From Mojavia pulchra JT2-VF2 (lineage in GTDB: Bacteria > Cyanobacteriota > Cyanobacteriia > Cyanobacteriales > Nostocaceae): a DNA stretch of 64,000 nucleotides. Of this stretch, positions 9,396 to 18,981 are shown one piece after another. The translations under genes were made by a program, and so were the position numbers. The stretch is taken from contig JAHHHN010000019.1 in the NCBI GenBank assembly GCA_019359325.1, positions 1 to 64,000 of the forward strand, in the 5' to 3' direction. The notes below the pieces were generated by a model. The model worked only from the letters and a program-made list of their open reading frames with translations, was not told the DNA's origin and searched no databases. Within the stretch, counting starts at the first letter, position 1; each line of letters begins with the position of its first letter.

Positions 9396-10141
9396 TCTAA
9401 GAATCCAAAATATTTTAATCCTTCGAGAATGCCACCTGCACAAAAATCTTGTGCTAGGTAACGGTAGTCAGCGGGATGCTCGTTGTGCCATTGAAGTAAC
9501 TCTGGACGGGCATTCCCTACAATGATTCCCCGTTCGTTGCCTACAGCAAATAAAGCAATATCATTACCTGAATCACCACAAACAACAGTTTGCTCTGCTG
9601 CAAATTTCCACTTTTGACGTAGAAACTGCATTGCCTGACCTTTATCGCTGGTACGGGGTACAATGTCAAGGTCAATTCCGCTGCTGTAGATTAACTTTAT
9701 ATTTAAATTAGATTTTTGCAACTCTAACTCAAGTTGCGGTAGCATGTCACCTGCTGCGGCTTCTTTTAAGAAAAAACTTACTTTAAATGGACGCTGTTCT
9801 GAGTCTGGTTGCAAAGCTAACTCAGGGTAATTATTAGTAATAGATAATACAAGTTCTCGATCCCATCCAGGAGAGAGAATTTCTGACCATCCTGAGTCTG
9901 GTGTATCATTACCATCAAGATAAATTTCTGTACCTACAGAAAGTACAAGAGCATCTGGTTCGATCAGATTTTTTTCTATTTGCAATTCTCGGTAAAGCAC
10001 AGGCGATCGCCCAGTAGCATAGACGATTTTAGTACCATATTCTTGGCGATGTTTCTGTAGGCGATCGTTTAAGTCTTTGAGTGCATTGTCATTGCCTACA
10101 AGAGTATGATCTAAATCAGTCACGAATAAAAAACTGTTCAC
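9392..10141 (-). CDS. spp: Sucrose-phosphate phosphatase (HAD superfamily)
   Basis: A HAD-superfamily phosphatase with motif I DLDHTLVG, motif II ATGRSP, a Lys in SDKGQAM and motif [12 protein letters not shown]. The start [10 protein letters not shown] and the overall length match cyanobacterial sucrose-6-phosphate phosphatases, which finish sucrose synthesis in the cytoplasm. The GTG at 10141 is preferred over the in-frame ATG at 10171 because AAAGGAG sits 6 bp upstream and the protein then begins [11 protein letters not shown]. The stop overlaps the ruvA start. Close relatives such as mannosyl-3-phosphoglycerate phosphatase cannot be fully excluded. Confidence 0.85.
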   Translation of the reverse strand: MNSFLFVTDLDHTLVGNDNALKDLNDRLQKHRQEYGTKIVYATGRSPVLYRELQIEKNLIEPDALVLSVGTEIYLDGNDTPDSGWSEILSPGWDRELVLSITNNYPELALQPDSEQRPFKVSFFLKEAAAGDMLPQLELELQKSNLNIKLIYSSGIDLDIVPRTSDKGQAMQFLRQKWKFAAEQTVVCGDSGNDIALFAVGNERGIIVGNARPELLQWHNEHPADYRYLAQDFCAGGILEGLKYFGFLE

Positions 10142-10485
10142 GGCAACTCCTTTTGTTAGCTTTACCATCAAAAAGTGTATGCCGTTTTTGTACTTATCTC
10201 ATCTACCTTTAATGCAGCAAGTTAAAAGGTTGAGTTGGCCTATAAAGTTATATCGTGTCCGGTGAAAGACTTATCATTAAGACCGCAGGGAGCAGGGGGA
10301 AAGAGTATTTCGCGGTTTTTGCACAGATGCGAGAATTATAACTAACTAGGCGGACATGATATTACAAGTAATTCTGGCACTTGGGGGAGGCTTAAAAAAC
10401 CTAATTTTTCGTTCCGCACTAAAGATATTTATGCCCCTCTCGCCGTCGGAGAGAGGCTTAGAGAGGGTTCATCGAACTCACGTCC
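10142..10485. other. Intergenic spacer with repeat fragments
   Basis: The spacer between the giant Hsp70-like gene and the sucrose phosphatase gene. It has the phosphatase ribosome-binding site at its left edge, a GCAGGGAGCAGGGGG repeat fragment near 10283, and a CCCCTCTC...GAGAGAGG imperfect hairpin near 10435-10455 that could end transcription of one flanking gene. No reading frame is convincing. Confidence 0.4.
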
Positions 10486-13400
10486 CTAATGAGCTACTTC
10501 TAAAGCAAAATTAACTGTATATGGTTCTTCAAGCGATTGCTGAGTACTAGCTTGGATGGCGTCGAGATAGCTACGCAAAGACAAAAGTTGTTGGGAATTA
10601 GGACGATAGGTGAGATTGCCTTGTTTTTCAAAAAGTGGTGCGGCTGCGATCGCCTGGTAGTCAGAATTTTCATGGGAACTCTGGGCAAGCCAGGTAGAAT
10701 CTAGACTATTAGGTATCAAACCTGGAGGTAACTCACCTTCCAAGAAAGCCAGCAGGCGTTGCTGACAAGCACGGGTATTAATGCCACGTCCCTCGAATAA
10801 CTGGATCACTTCGTCAAAGGATAGTGACCGATCTGGCAAAAGCCGCAGCAATTCTGTAAACAGGAAATAGTCTGTATACTGTTGTCTGGGTATTTCTAAA
10901 ACCTGGGGATGCAAAGGCAACATGGCCAGGCCATAGGCAACCCGGCTACAATTTGGGGCACCGTTGTCGCCGAGATACGAATCTTGAATAATCTTGGCGT
11001 TGGGGAGTTTTTGCTTGAGCCAACGGTTGACTGTTTCAATAGAAGCTACTCCTCCAGTCAAGATAGCCTGATTAATTGCTTCTGTGGGTATGCCACGAGC
11101 TACCAACAACTTATTAAGTTCGCGGTTGAGGCGGCGCACAAACGGGACTAATACCTGGCTTTCCAAATCTCGCCGTTGCAATACCCACCGCTGATCGGCC
11201 AAGTCTAAGGTGAAAGAGTCTTGGTGTTGTAAAATCAACTTCAGGGCAAGTGCCGCATCTAGCACCGCCTGTCCCAGAAGAGAACTTTCTAGACGCTGCT
11301 GAAGGCGAACACGAGCAGTTATGTCTGGTTCTCCGACTCGCGGTAGTTCTAATTCTTCTAATCCCAAACTATGCCATTGCATCCGTTCTAAACCGGGAAT
11401 AGCTGATTGCCAAAGCCAAGGGTTACTACTAGTTTTGCTATCACCTTGGATCTCAGCGCGTGATTGTCGGGATTTTGGCGGTAAAAGCAGTTGGCAGATA
11501 ATATCCTGCTCGATTTCCTTGCCACCATAAGCAAAACTGTGGAGCATGAAATCATTATGTGTAAATTGCTGGAGATTTTCTGGCAAATCTACCAACGCCA
11601 TTTCTGTTGCAGTTGCCCCAATATTGATGGCAAGAGTGTTACCCACCAGAGGATGTTCGCTGATTTTTGCAGGACGCAAACCCTGGCGAGCACTTAATTG
11701 TACGGGTTCACCGTTGGCAGCATCGAGTACACTCAGTAGACTAGCGATCGCTTCTTCTATAAAAAATACTTGCTGTGGATGTTGAATGACTTTGCTAGTC
11801 AGTAATGCTTCTCGCACATTAAAACGATATTGTTCTGACCAGCTAGATGGGCAAGTACAGATCACCCCAGCAATGTTATTGATAATACTACCGAAAGTTT
11901 TTTCGTTGAGACCAACAGCAGCAGCAGTTAAACCTTGAGTGGTACTATAGCGATCAGACTTGAGAGTTAACAGTAGTTTAGAGAGCGATCGTACAACCCA
12001 AATCAAAGGCCCCGCAGAAAATTCATTGAATTGCAGCACAGGTTCCCATTTTTGCTGTGCATTTTTGTAGGGAATAGCTATTTGTAAATAAGGCTTCAAC
12101 TGCGCTGAGTAGAGAGTGTTTGTCAAATCTGGAGCCAACTTAGGCGATGTAGGTGTTGTAGCCAAATTGTCAGGCACTTTCTCCTGAGCGACAACTGCGG
12201 GTGCTGTTTGCTCAATAGCATCTGTATTGTCAGCCTCGCCATGAGGTATAGAAGCTGTAGGCAGATAAACCTCTGCGGGTAAACGAAACGATTGCTGAAA
12301 GGAATTTGTTCCTGCTTCGTTTTCTGCTGACCAGTAGATAGGATGCACAACAAAAGTAGAGCGATTCAAAAGTGCCGCAGAAATCCCTGTTGTACCCAAA
12401 TCAATTCCTAGATACCAGACCGAATCAGCAAGGTTGAGAGCAGATTCTGTATTGTTTAGATTATGCGAAATAGCGGGTAAAGAACTTTCTGAATTGCCAG
12501 CTGTGACTTCTGTTTTTTTTTCAATTGCAGGACTAAAGTCTAACTCAGCTTCTAACTGAGGCAAAGAAGTAGAATTTAGCTGCGGCAGTTCCATGCTGGA
12601 GAAAGCAGCAGTAAGCATATTTTCTACAGTATGTTGCTTGGCGGGATATTCTATCTCCAGCGAAGAATCACTTTGTGTCTGTTTTTGATCACTAGATGAA
12701 GAATTTAGCAGCCCATCAAAGTTAGCTAAATCCTGATCTAAGAGATTTAATTGCTCCTCATCCAAGGAAATATCAAGCATGGTATTAGCCTGAGTTTCCG
12801 CTTGGGAAAGTAAATTTTCTTGTGGCGAGGCAGGTATGTAGTTATCTGTGGACTTTTCTTGCTCCTCATCGTTAATTATTACTTCAGATTTTGGAACAAC
12901 ATTTGTTACTGTCGAAGTTTTTACGACTTCCTTTGGGGATGAGGCTGCAAGTAACTGTTGGTCATCATCAAAATCAACTAATAAATCTGTCAGCGCTGTA
13001 ATGGTATCAACATTGAGTAGCTGAGTATGGCTTTCCGTTACAGTAATTTCTTCTGACAGCAAGTTAGGAGGTAAGGTTGAATCGCTTACTTCCTCAACTA
13101 ATGAACCTTCCCATAGCTCTGATGCTAAGTCTGATGTTGAGTGTGTGGATTGTTCTGGTGTATCTTGGATTGCATCAACAAGGCTTAGGTTTGGTTGTTC
13201 AGACCAAAGTGAGTTTTCAACAACAGAATCACTAACTTGCAATTGATTAGTTGGGGATACTGGCGGCGAAAAAGCTGTGTCCTGTAGAGATAATTGATTG
13301 TTGAAATCCTGCGTCGGTTCTATTTCAACAACAGGGTTAGTACCGAACAAACTAGCATAAAGTTGGTCTACTTCATCTAATTGTGAACTGTCTGGTTGTA

Positions 13401-14490
13401 ATCTAGTTGTGTTTGCAGCAGTGGCAGTTTCCGAAGCGTGCGGCGCATCTTCGAGCAGCTGTAAAATTGCTGCTTCTAAATCTTCTGTAGCAGCCGCATC
13501 TTCTTTTTGCGGTTGTATAAATTCAAATGATGGCTTGTCTACTAAATTAGTGATACTGTCTGCTCTAGCTGCTGATGTTTGTGAAGGCGATACAGTTTGA
13601 TTATCTACCCCAAACAAAGATAATTGAGGATTAGGAAGTGGTTGCTGCAAATACTTAGCCAAATTATTGACAAAGCTTGCCATTAATTGTTCGCCTTGCA
13701 CTCCTTGACTGTGCATCCTTGCGAGTGCTTGCGATAGAGATTCATTATAAGTATTAATATTACGCTGTAGTCCCTCAAAGACAACATTGACAGTTCCATC
13801 TAACGACAGTAAGCGTCGATCCAAATCTCTGGCTAGCCGTGTTAACAGCTCCATCTGCTGATCTGATGATTCTCCCAAAGGTGGCTCTATAGAGCTGATA
13901 GCATCTAGGTCTGTTTTATTACTCGTTGTTGAGGAACTAGGATGATTTGCCAAATGTGCTAAATGTGAGCTTAACGTTGGCGTTAGGCGATTTACTAACA
14001 CCTGCAAAAATTCATTAATCACCTGCTCTTGGTTCGCCAACTGCTGGCTTAGGGAATAGTTCTGTAGTCGCCTTTGTTCTAGCTGCCTAATTTCTTGCAC
14101 AAGAGTTGACCGTTCTTGCAGTAATGCTGCTAATTCCGCTTGTAACGGCTGTAACAAAGCTGAGAATTCACTATTTAATTTTTGAGGCACAACATTATTC
14201 TGCTCTTCGCTTGGCTGCTTGTGTTGTGCTAAAGACTGGTGATTATTTTGATCAACAAATTTTGCCACTAAAGGCGATAACTGTGTTTGTCCAGAAAATT
14301 TGTTGGAAGCATCTGGCTGTGAGTTTTCACTTTCTCCTAGTCTGGAGAGAAAGTCACGAATTCTTTCTAAAACCTCTCTTGGCTCCTGCGCCTGACTAGA
14401 CAAAAGCCGAGACAGGCGCTTGCCGTTATTGGCAAGTAAGTTGTCAATGTCTGCAATCAGTCTTTGAATTTCATCTGCGCGGGAAGTCAC
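10486..14490 (-). CDS. Giant protein with C-terminal Hsp70/actin-like ATPase domain
   Basis: A 1334-residue protein in three parts. Residues ~1-280 are helical, with a coiled coil near 115-170 (LQAELAALLQERSTLVQ). Residues ~290-680 are acidic, rich in Gln/Ser/Glu/Asp and likely disordered. From ~690 an Hsp70/actin-fold ATPase begins with LGIDLGTTGISA (phosphate 1). It continues with LAINIGATATEMALVDL (phosphate 2-like) and AILTGGVASIETVNRWL near 1141 (adenosine motif). The usual Hsp70 substrate-binding domain is absent; the tail is a ~150-residue helical segment. Function is unknown. It looks like a cyanobacterial filament- or scaffold-type actin-fold protein rather than a chaperone (inference). 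No partner gene is adjacent. Confidence 0.85.
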   Translation of the reverse strand: MTSRADEIQRLIADIDNLLANNGKRLSRLLSSQAQEPREVLERIRDFLSRLGESENSQPDASNKFSGQTQLSPLVAKFVDQNNHQSLAQHKQPSEEQNNVVPQKLNSEFSALLQPLQAELAALLQERSTLVQEIRQLEQRRLQNYSLSQQLANQEQVINEFLQVLVNRLTPTLSSHLAHLANHPSSSTTSNKTDLDAISSIEPPLGESSDQQMELLTRLARDLDRRLLSLDGTVNVVFEGLQRNINTYNESLSQALARMHSQGVQGEQLMASFVNNLAKYLQQPLPNPQLSLFGVDNQTVSPSQTSAARADSITNLVDKPSFEFIQPQKEDAAATEDLEAAILQLLEDAPHASETATAANTTRLQPDSSQLDEVDQLYASLFGTNPVVEIEPTQDFNNQLSLQDTAFSPPVSPTNQLQVSDSVVENSLWSEQPNLSLVDAIQDTPEQSTHSTSDLASELWEGSLVEEVSDSTLPPNLLSEEITVTESHTQLLNVDTITALTDLLVDFDDDQQLLAASSPKEVVKTSTVTNVVPKSEVIINDEEQEKSTDNYIPASPQENLLSQAETQANTMLDISLDEEQLNLLDQDLANFDGLLNSSSSDQKQTQSDSSLEIEYPAKQHTVENMLTAAFSSMELPQLNSTSLPQLEAELDFSPAIEKKTEVTAGNSESSLPAISHNLNNTESALNLADSVWYLGIDLGTTGISAALLNRSTFVVHPIYWSAENEAGTNSFQQSFRLPAEVYLPTASIPHGEADNTDAIEQTAPAVVAQEKVPDNLATTPTSPKLAPDLTNTLYSAQLKPYLQIAIPYKNAQQKWEPVLQFNEFSAGPLIWVVRSLSKLLLTLKSDRYSTTQGLTAAAVGLNEKTFGSIINNIAGVICTCPSSWSEQYRFNVREALLTSKVIQHPQQVFFIEEAIASLLSVLDAANGEPVQLSARQGLRPAKISEHPLVGNTLAINIGATATEMALVDLPENLQQFTHNDFMLHSFAYGGKEIEQDIICQLLLPPKSRQSRAEIQGDSKTSSNPWLWQSAIPGLERMQWHSLGLEELELPRVGEPDITARVRLQQRLESSLLGQAVLDAALALKLILQHQDSFTLDLADQRWVLQRRDLESQVLVPFVRRLNRELNKLLVARGIPTEAINQAILTGGVASIETVNRWLKQKLPNAKIIQDSYLGDNGAPNCSRVAYGLAMLPLHPQVLEIPRQQYTDYFLFTELLRLLPDRSLSFDEVIQLFEGRGINTRACQQRLLAFLEGELPPGLIPNSLDSTWLAQSSHENSDYQAIAAAPLFEKQGNLTYRPNSQQLLSLRSYLDAIQASTQQSLEEPYTVNFALEVAH

Positions 14491-15151
14491 TTTTAATTAC
14501 CTTATGTAGAACTTTACGTCAACTAGTGTGAAAATTAATTTACAATTACTGAAGTTTCAAGGGTTGGTTTTTCCAATCGGACTTGGAAGTGAAATTATAT
14601 TTATGTTATGGATTGTTAGGAATTATGGTTTATGTACTCAGTACTATTGAACAGACAATTAATGTTATAGCTTCTCAGACTTCATAGCATAAAAAATAGA
14701 AAAAAATACAACAGCTAAACAAACTACCTTTGGTGGATGATTACTTTGTATCGATACAAACAAGCAACGTCTGTAGCAAACAACTATTTATACTGAGTTG
14801 TATCTGACTGAAATCGGCTAAAAATTTGGCCTTAGCAAAAATTAACTACCTTGAGTATGATTAATATTGTGTACCTATTATGTTCTTAAATTCTTAAGTA
14901 ATCATGTTTGCAGTCAGGCTTGCCCTGAAAGAAGACCACCCAGAGTCATCAACTGCTTTATGTAAAACTGTTATTAGGTTTAAACCCATAGATAAAGATT
15001 GCTGAGAAAAAATGCTCTGATCGTTTTCTTGTGTAACATAGTTTAGTTTTATTTTTGTAGGGGGCTGTACTTTGTTCGCTTAGGCTTAAGGTAGCTCTCT
15101 TGTTTGTTGTGTATCCAGTAGCTGTAATAACTATGTAATTAAAATGTCGTA
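14491..15151. other. Long divergent intergenic region
   Basis: An AT-rich 661-bp spacer between the minus-strand Hsp70-like gene and the plus-strand Crp gene. It must carry both promoters. Apart from the palindrome annotated separately at 14745-14760, no gene, RNA or terminator is visible. Confidence 0.5.
14745..14760. promoter_or_regulatory. Perfect 16-bp palindrome, candidate operator
   Basis: TTTGTATCGATACAAA is a perfect inverted repeat with no spacer, in the divergent region between the Hsp70-like gene (starting 255 bp away on the minus strand) and the crp gene (starting 392 bp away). It does not match the NtcA (GTA-N8-TAC) spacing or a cyanobacterial LexA box. The regulator is unknown. 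Confidence 0.45.
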
Positions 15152-15850
15152 ATGGAAGACCGATTTAGCCTGCACACACCAGCCAATCCCTGGATGATCT
15201 CGGCTCCCTTTTTTCAAGGGTTGCCAGAAGTAGTTGTGGAACTAGCCCTCACCCATCTTGTTACCCGCACTCACCCAGCTAATCAAGTGATTTTACTCGA
15301 AAATGACTGGGGTGGTTCTGTATATTTTATTGTGGATGGATGGGTGAAAATTCGCACCTACAATCTAGAAGGTAAGGAGGTGACGCTAAATATTCTTGGC
15401 AAAGGGGAATTATTTGGTGAAATGGCGGCGCTAGATGAAGTACCTCGCTCTACCGATGTAATTACGCTGACTCCCACGATGATTGGCAGTATGCCGTCTC
15501 AGGATTTCGTTAAGTTACTTCAGACTGAACCTCTAGCAGGAATGCGATTGGCACAATTAATGGCGCGGCGCTTGCGACAAGTGAATCGAAGATTGCGTTT
15601 GCGAGAATCTGATAGTCAATCGCGGGTAGCGGATACCTTGTTGTTTTTAGCAGAAGGACAGGGAAAAAAGGGGCAGACAGGAACTGAAATTCCCAATTTA
15701 CCACATCGTGAATTGAGCAGTTTGAGTGGATTGGCGCGGGAAACAGTTACACGAGTATTGACAAGGTTAGAAAAAAAAGGGTTGATTAAACGGGATCAGG
15801 ACATTATTTGTATTCCCGATTTGTCAGCTTTAGAAAGAATGATAGTTTAA
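15152..15850 (+). CDS. Crp/Fnr-family transcriptional regulator
   Basis: A 232-residue CRP-like activator or repressor. The N-terminal cyclic-nucleotide-binding beta roll contains GELFGEMAALDEVPRSTDV, which keeps the phosphate-binding-cassette layout (Gly-Glu, then Arg-Ser-Thr) of true cAMP binders. A long dimerisation helix (GMRLAQLMARRLRQVNRRLRL region) follows. The C-terminal winged helix has the recognition helix in LSSLSGLARETVTRVLTRL. It is probably cAMP-responsive, similar to cyanobacterial SyCRP/AnCRP proteins (inference). It is followed within 4-13 bp by a DUF2232 gene and then cobT, suggesting one transcript. Confidence 0.88.
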   Translation: MEDRFSLHTPANPWMISAPFFQGLPEVVVELALTHLVTRTHPANQVILLENDWGGSVYFIVDGWVKIRTYNLEGKEVTLNILGKGELFGEMAALDEVPRSTDVITLTPTMIGSMPSQDFVKLLQTEPLAGMRLAQLMARRLRQVNRRLRLRESDSQSRVADTLLFLAEGQGKKGQTGTEIPNLPHRELSSLSGLARETVTRVLTRLEKKGLIKRDQDIICIPDLSALERMIV

Positions 15851-15854
15851 TAAC

Positions 15855-16598
15855 TTGTCAAATATGAGTATGTTAGATTCTCTACCAGATGAGCCAGAAG
15901 CTGGCTCATCTTCTGAATCTCAAACCACCCGCAATCAATTAGATAAACCAGAAAAGCTTACACAACCCCAACTGAAAGCTGATGCGCCCTTGAGGATGGT
16001 GGAAACCGCATTTTTAGCCAGTACTGCTAGCCTGATTTGGTTTATTAATTTTTACTTTCCGTTAGGGCCAGTTTTACGGATATTTTTTCCAGTACCGATC
16101 GCTCTAGTCTATCTTCGCTGGGGTAAACGAGCTGCTTGGATGGCAGCAGTTACATCTGGCTTACTACTAGCGGTGCTGATGGGGCCAGTCCGCAGTCTGC
16201 TATTTGTTATGCCCTATGCTTTTATGGGCGTGCTATTGGGAGCAACATGGAATCGTCGTGTTCGCTGGATAGTTTCTATTACTTTGGGTATGCTACTGGG
16301 CACTTTGGGAGCTTTTTTTCGCGTATGGTTACTATCTGTGTTGTCGGGTGAGGATCTTTGGATCTATGTAATCAATCAAGTAACAGATTTAATTGAGTGG
16401 TTATTCTTGAAGCTGGGATTATTAGCAAGTCCTAGTGTATTTTGGATTCAAGTTGGAGCGATCGCCTTGATTATGTTCAATAACTTGATCTATTTGTTTA
16501 TAGTCCACCTGGCCGCATGGCTACTGTTGGATCGCTTAGGAAATCCTATCCCTCGTCCGCCACGTTGGGTACAAGTATTAATGGATTATGACAGTTAG
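15855..16598 (+). CDS. DUF2232 multi-spanning membrane protein
   Basis: A 247-residue integral membrane protein. The first ~50 residues are hydrophilic and low-complexity. About six hydrophobic segments follow (FLASTASLIWFINFYFPLG, IFFPVPIALVYLRWG, MAAVTSGLLLAVLMGP, LLFVMPYAFMGVLLG, IVSITLGMLLGTLGAFF, VGAIALIMFNNLIYLFIV). FFPVPIALVYLRWG and the overall layout fit DUF2232 (YybS-like). An alternative ATG lies three codons in. Function is unknown. It lies between crp and cobT, and membrane proteins of this shape can be vitamin-transporter substrate components, so a corrinoid-related role is possible but not shown. Confidence 0.8.
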   Translation: MSNMSMLDSLPDEPEAGSSSESQTTRNQLDKPEKLTQPQLKADAPLRMVETAFLASTASLIWFINFYFPLGPVLRIFFPVPIALVYLRWGKRAAWMAAVTSGLLLAVLMGPVRSLLFVMPYAFMGVLLGATWNRRVRWIVSITLGMLLGTLGAFFRVWLLSVLSGEDLWIYVINQVTDLIEWLFLKLGLLASPSVFWIQVGAIALIMFNNLIYLFIVHLAAWLLLDRLGNPIPRPPRWVQVLMDYDS

Positions 16599-16619
16599 TC
16601 AGTGGTCATTTTTTATGGG

Positions 16620-16645
16620 TCAGTTGCAAAAAAATACAACTGACT
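16620..16645 (+). repeat. Hairpin between the DUF2232 gene and cobT
   Basis: The sequence GTCAGTTG, an A-rich loop and CAACTGAC form a perfect 8-bp stem, followed by CAACTGGCAACTGGCAACTG short repeats. There is no T tract, so it is more likely a dispersed intergenic repeat or an mRNA-processing hairpin than a full terminator. Confidence 0.45.
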
Positions 16646-16681
16646 AATGACAACTGGCAACTGGCAACTGACAAAGAAGTT

Positions 16682-17833
16682 ATGATTCGTATTTATACTC
16701 AAATAGCACAAGGTGAAGAATGGATATCTAAGTATCGCGGTCGCCTACCTGTGTTTGCCTGTGTATTAGGATTTACTGAAACTGGTTTGATTCCGGGGAT
16801 TTCAGCAGCTGGACGGACTCCAGAAGACCGAAAGTATACTGCTTGTGCTGATGCTGAGTTTTTATACTACGGGCCAGAACATCAACCCCAATATTCTTTA
16901 CCACCTCTAGCGGCGGGAGCATCACCTGTGTTGATTTCCCGTGCTGTGGTTGAAGCACTAAAGATTCCAGTTTATTTGTTTAATGCTGGGTTACCTCAGC
17001 CTCCAGCTGTACCAATAATTGATTTGGGTGGTCTTCCAGCTAGGTGTTTAAGTAGTGGTGATGCTATGAAATTGGCAACAGTACACCACTTGTTAGAACA
17101 AGGGCTAATTTGGGGTGAGCGACTTTCTGCCAAAAACCAAAAAAGGTATCTCATTTTAAGTGAGTGCGTTGTCGGCGGAACTACCACTGCCTTGGGAATT
17201 TTAACTGGCATGGGGATACAAGCACAGGGGAAAGTTAACAGTAGCCATCCTATTTGTAACCACGCGCAAAAGTGGGCGTTGGTACAAGCTGGGTTGCAAC
17301 TGGCATTTCCTGGTGGTGAATCTCAACTCTTTGGTGCTGGTATAATTGACCCTCTAAAACTGGTTGCAGCAGTGGGCGATCCGATGCAAGTAGTGGTAGC
17401 GGGAATGGCGATGGCAGCTAGTCGCAATTGTGGTGTTCTGCTGGCTGGTGGGACGCAAATGCTGGCGGTTTATGCCCTAATCAATGCGATCGCTCAAGCT
17501 TACGCCTTAGCTTGGCAACCAGAAGAAGTGGTCGTAGGTACAACTCGTTGGGTAGCCGAAGATTCTACTGGAGGTACGGTTGAATTAGCCCTGAGTTTAG
17601 GTAAAAGCAAAAAAAATAAGGACGAGGTAATCCCGCCCTTATTAGCCACTCAGCTGAGTTTTATTGATTCTCGTTATCCCCAACTCCAAGCTTACGAGCA
17701 GGGCTTTGTTAAAGAAGGCATGGGCGCTGGTGGAGCTGCGATCGCTGCCCATCTTAATCTAGATTGGCAACAACACCAACTTTTAGAAGCCATTGAAAAA
17801 CAACTTGAGCGATTGAGCCGATTCAATAACTGA
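16682..17833 (+). CDS. cobT: Nicotinate-nucleotide-dependent phosphoribosyltransferase CobT-like
   Basis: A 383-residue protein of the cyanobacterial/archaeal CobT group, longer and more divergent than proteobacterial CobT. It activates the lower-ligand base for cobamide assembly. Recognisable segments are PGISAAGRTPEDRKYTACADAEF at the N-terminus, ECVVGGTTTALGILTGMG, GDPMQVVVAGMAMAA, GVLLAGGTQMLAVYAL and the Gly-rich GMGAGGAAIAA near the C-terminus. It lies 83 bp after the DUF2232 gene, and no other cobalamin gene is in the window. Base specificity cannot be read from the sequence. Confidence 0.88.
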   Translation: MIRIYTQIAQGEEWISKYRGRLPVFACVLGFTETGLIPGISAAGRTPEDRKYTACADAEFLYYGPEHQPQYSLPPLAAGASPVLISRAVVEALKIPVYLFNAGLPQPPAVPIIDLGGLPARCLSSGDAMKLATVHHLLEQGLIWGERLSAKNQKRYLILSECVVGGTTTALGILTGMGIQAQGKVNSSHPICNHAQKWALVQAGLQLAFPGGESQLFGAGIIDPLKLVAAVGDPMQVVVAGMAMAASRNCGVLLAGGTQMLAVYALINAIAQAYALAWQPEEVVVGTTRWVAEDSTGGTVELALSLGKSKKNKDEVIPPLLATQLSFIDSRYPQLQAYEQGFVKEGMGAGGAAIAAHLNLDWQQHQLLEAIEKQLERLSRFNN

Positions 17834-17888
17834 TAACGGATGCCAAAAGTTACAAATTTCCAGGAAATATCTGGGTCTAATGATTAAT

Positions 17889-18263
17889 TTAGTGAATTCT
17901 CTCCCGCAGTAATTGTTCTTCTAAGGCTGCAATGCGGTTGTATGCTGCTGTTAATTGCGCTGTCAGCCGTTGAATTTGAATTTCTGGTGTTAAGCTTTTT
18001 TCTCCACTTTGACGATTCATATCTGTATAAATGCCATCTGCCAATACATCCTTATGTTCCATTTCGGGATTTAAATTTAGATTTCCTCTGAAATGGTAGT
18101 GTATGGCTTCGCTATTTTCGGAATAACTATCTTTTGCTTGTGTTTTAGCTAAAGAACACTCTGACAAAGTTTGAGACACTTTACTGTCAAGATCCTCAAT
18201 TACCTGGCAGAGGGCATCCAGTTTATGGCTCAAAGTCAGGATCTGCTTTTGTAATGGCTCCAT
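17889..18263 (-). CDS. Small coiled-coil hypothetical protein
   Basis: A 124-residue protein with a predicted coiled coil at each end (LQKQILTLSHKLDALCQVIEDL and IQRLTAQLTAAYNRIAALEEQL), joined by a polar middle. No catalytic motif and no signal peptide. It is convergent with cobT, 55 bp from its end. It looks like a cyanobacteria-specific hypothetical protein; function is not recognised. Confidence 0.65.
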   Translation of the reverse strand: MEPLQKQILTLSHKLDALCQVIEDLDSKVSQTLSECSLAKTQAKDSYSENSEAIHYHFRGNLNLNPEMEHKDVLADGIYTDMNRQSGEKSLTPEIQIQRLTAQLTAAYNRIAALEEQLLRERIH

Positions 18264-18981
18264 TTAATACCCTAGTCCGCATATTTTCTCTATGTTATTC
18301 AATTTACTGGCGACCTTAAATATACTTATGAATTATTTAATTTTTCCCATAGATTGTGGAAATCTGATACTAAAGTCTGAATTTATAAATATAACTAAAT
18401 ATTTTTATTAGTAAAAATTGTCCGTATTGTTGAAAAATATTAACTGCGTCTAGAATAATGACAAATATCTCGCTAAAAGAGCTAATATTACCGCTTTTGT
18501 TCATAATATTCATAAATGATAATCTTTCATCATGATAGTTACAGTGCTTTTAATTTAGCTCTACATAGCTTTGATTTAGAGCATTAAGATAATCGACTAT
18601 TTATTACAAAACCTTGACAACTAGCGGAAATAAGTATTCTTAAGTTGACATAAAGCTTAAAAAAGGTAGCTATTTTAGGATTCTGTTACTGTTTACACAC
18701 AAAGAGAAATAACAGAAAGAATTAATAATTGGATAATCGGGTTCATCAGGCAAAATCTGGCAGCTAACTTCTCATAAAAGCAATCACAACAAACTAAAAA
18801 AAGACAATATTATTGCTATATACATCTACCGTAAGTGGGATAAAAGTGTATTTGGCGAACTCATCAGTTACCTGCCAAGATAGAGATAATTTTGAATTTA
18901 CACACTCTTTATTCCTGAAGCCCCTGGTATCTCTCTGCTTCAGTTAGGTATAATCCAAAATCCGAAATATAATCAAAATCG
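18264..18981. other. Long AT-rich divergent intergenic region
   Basis: 718 bp with no supported gene or RNA. It contains two TTGACA hexamers (18614 and 18654) that could be -35 elements for the plus-strand binding-protein gene, but their -10 partners are weak. No inverted repeats of note. Confidence 0.4.

Noticed and set aside
14635-14660. LexA box at TGTACTCAGTACTATTG
   Set aside because: The second half-site reads GAAC rather than the needed GTTC-type element, so it does not match the cyanobacterial LexA pattern.
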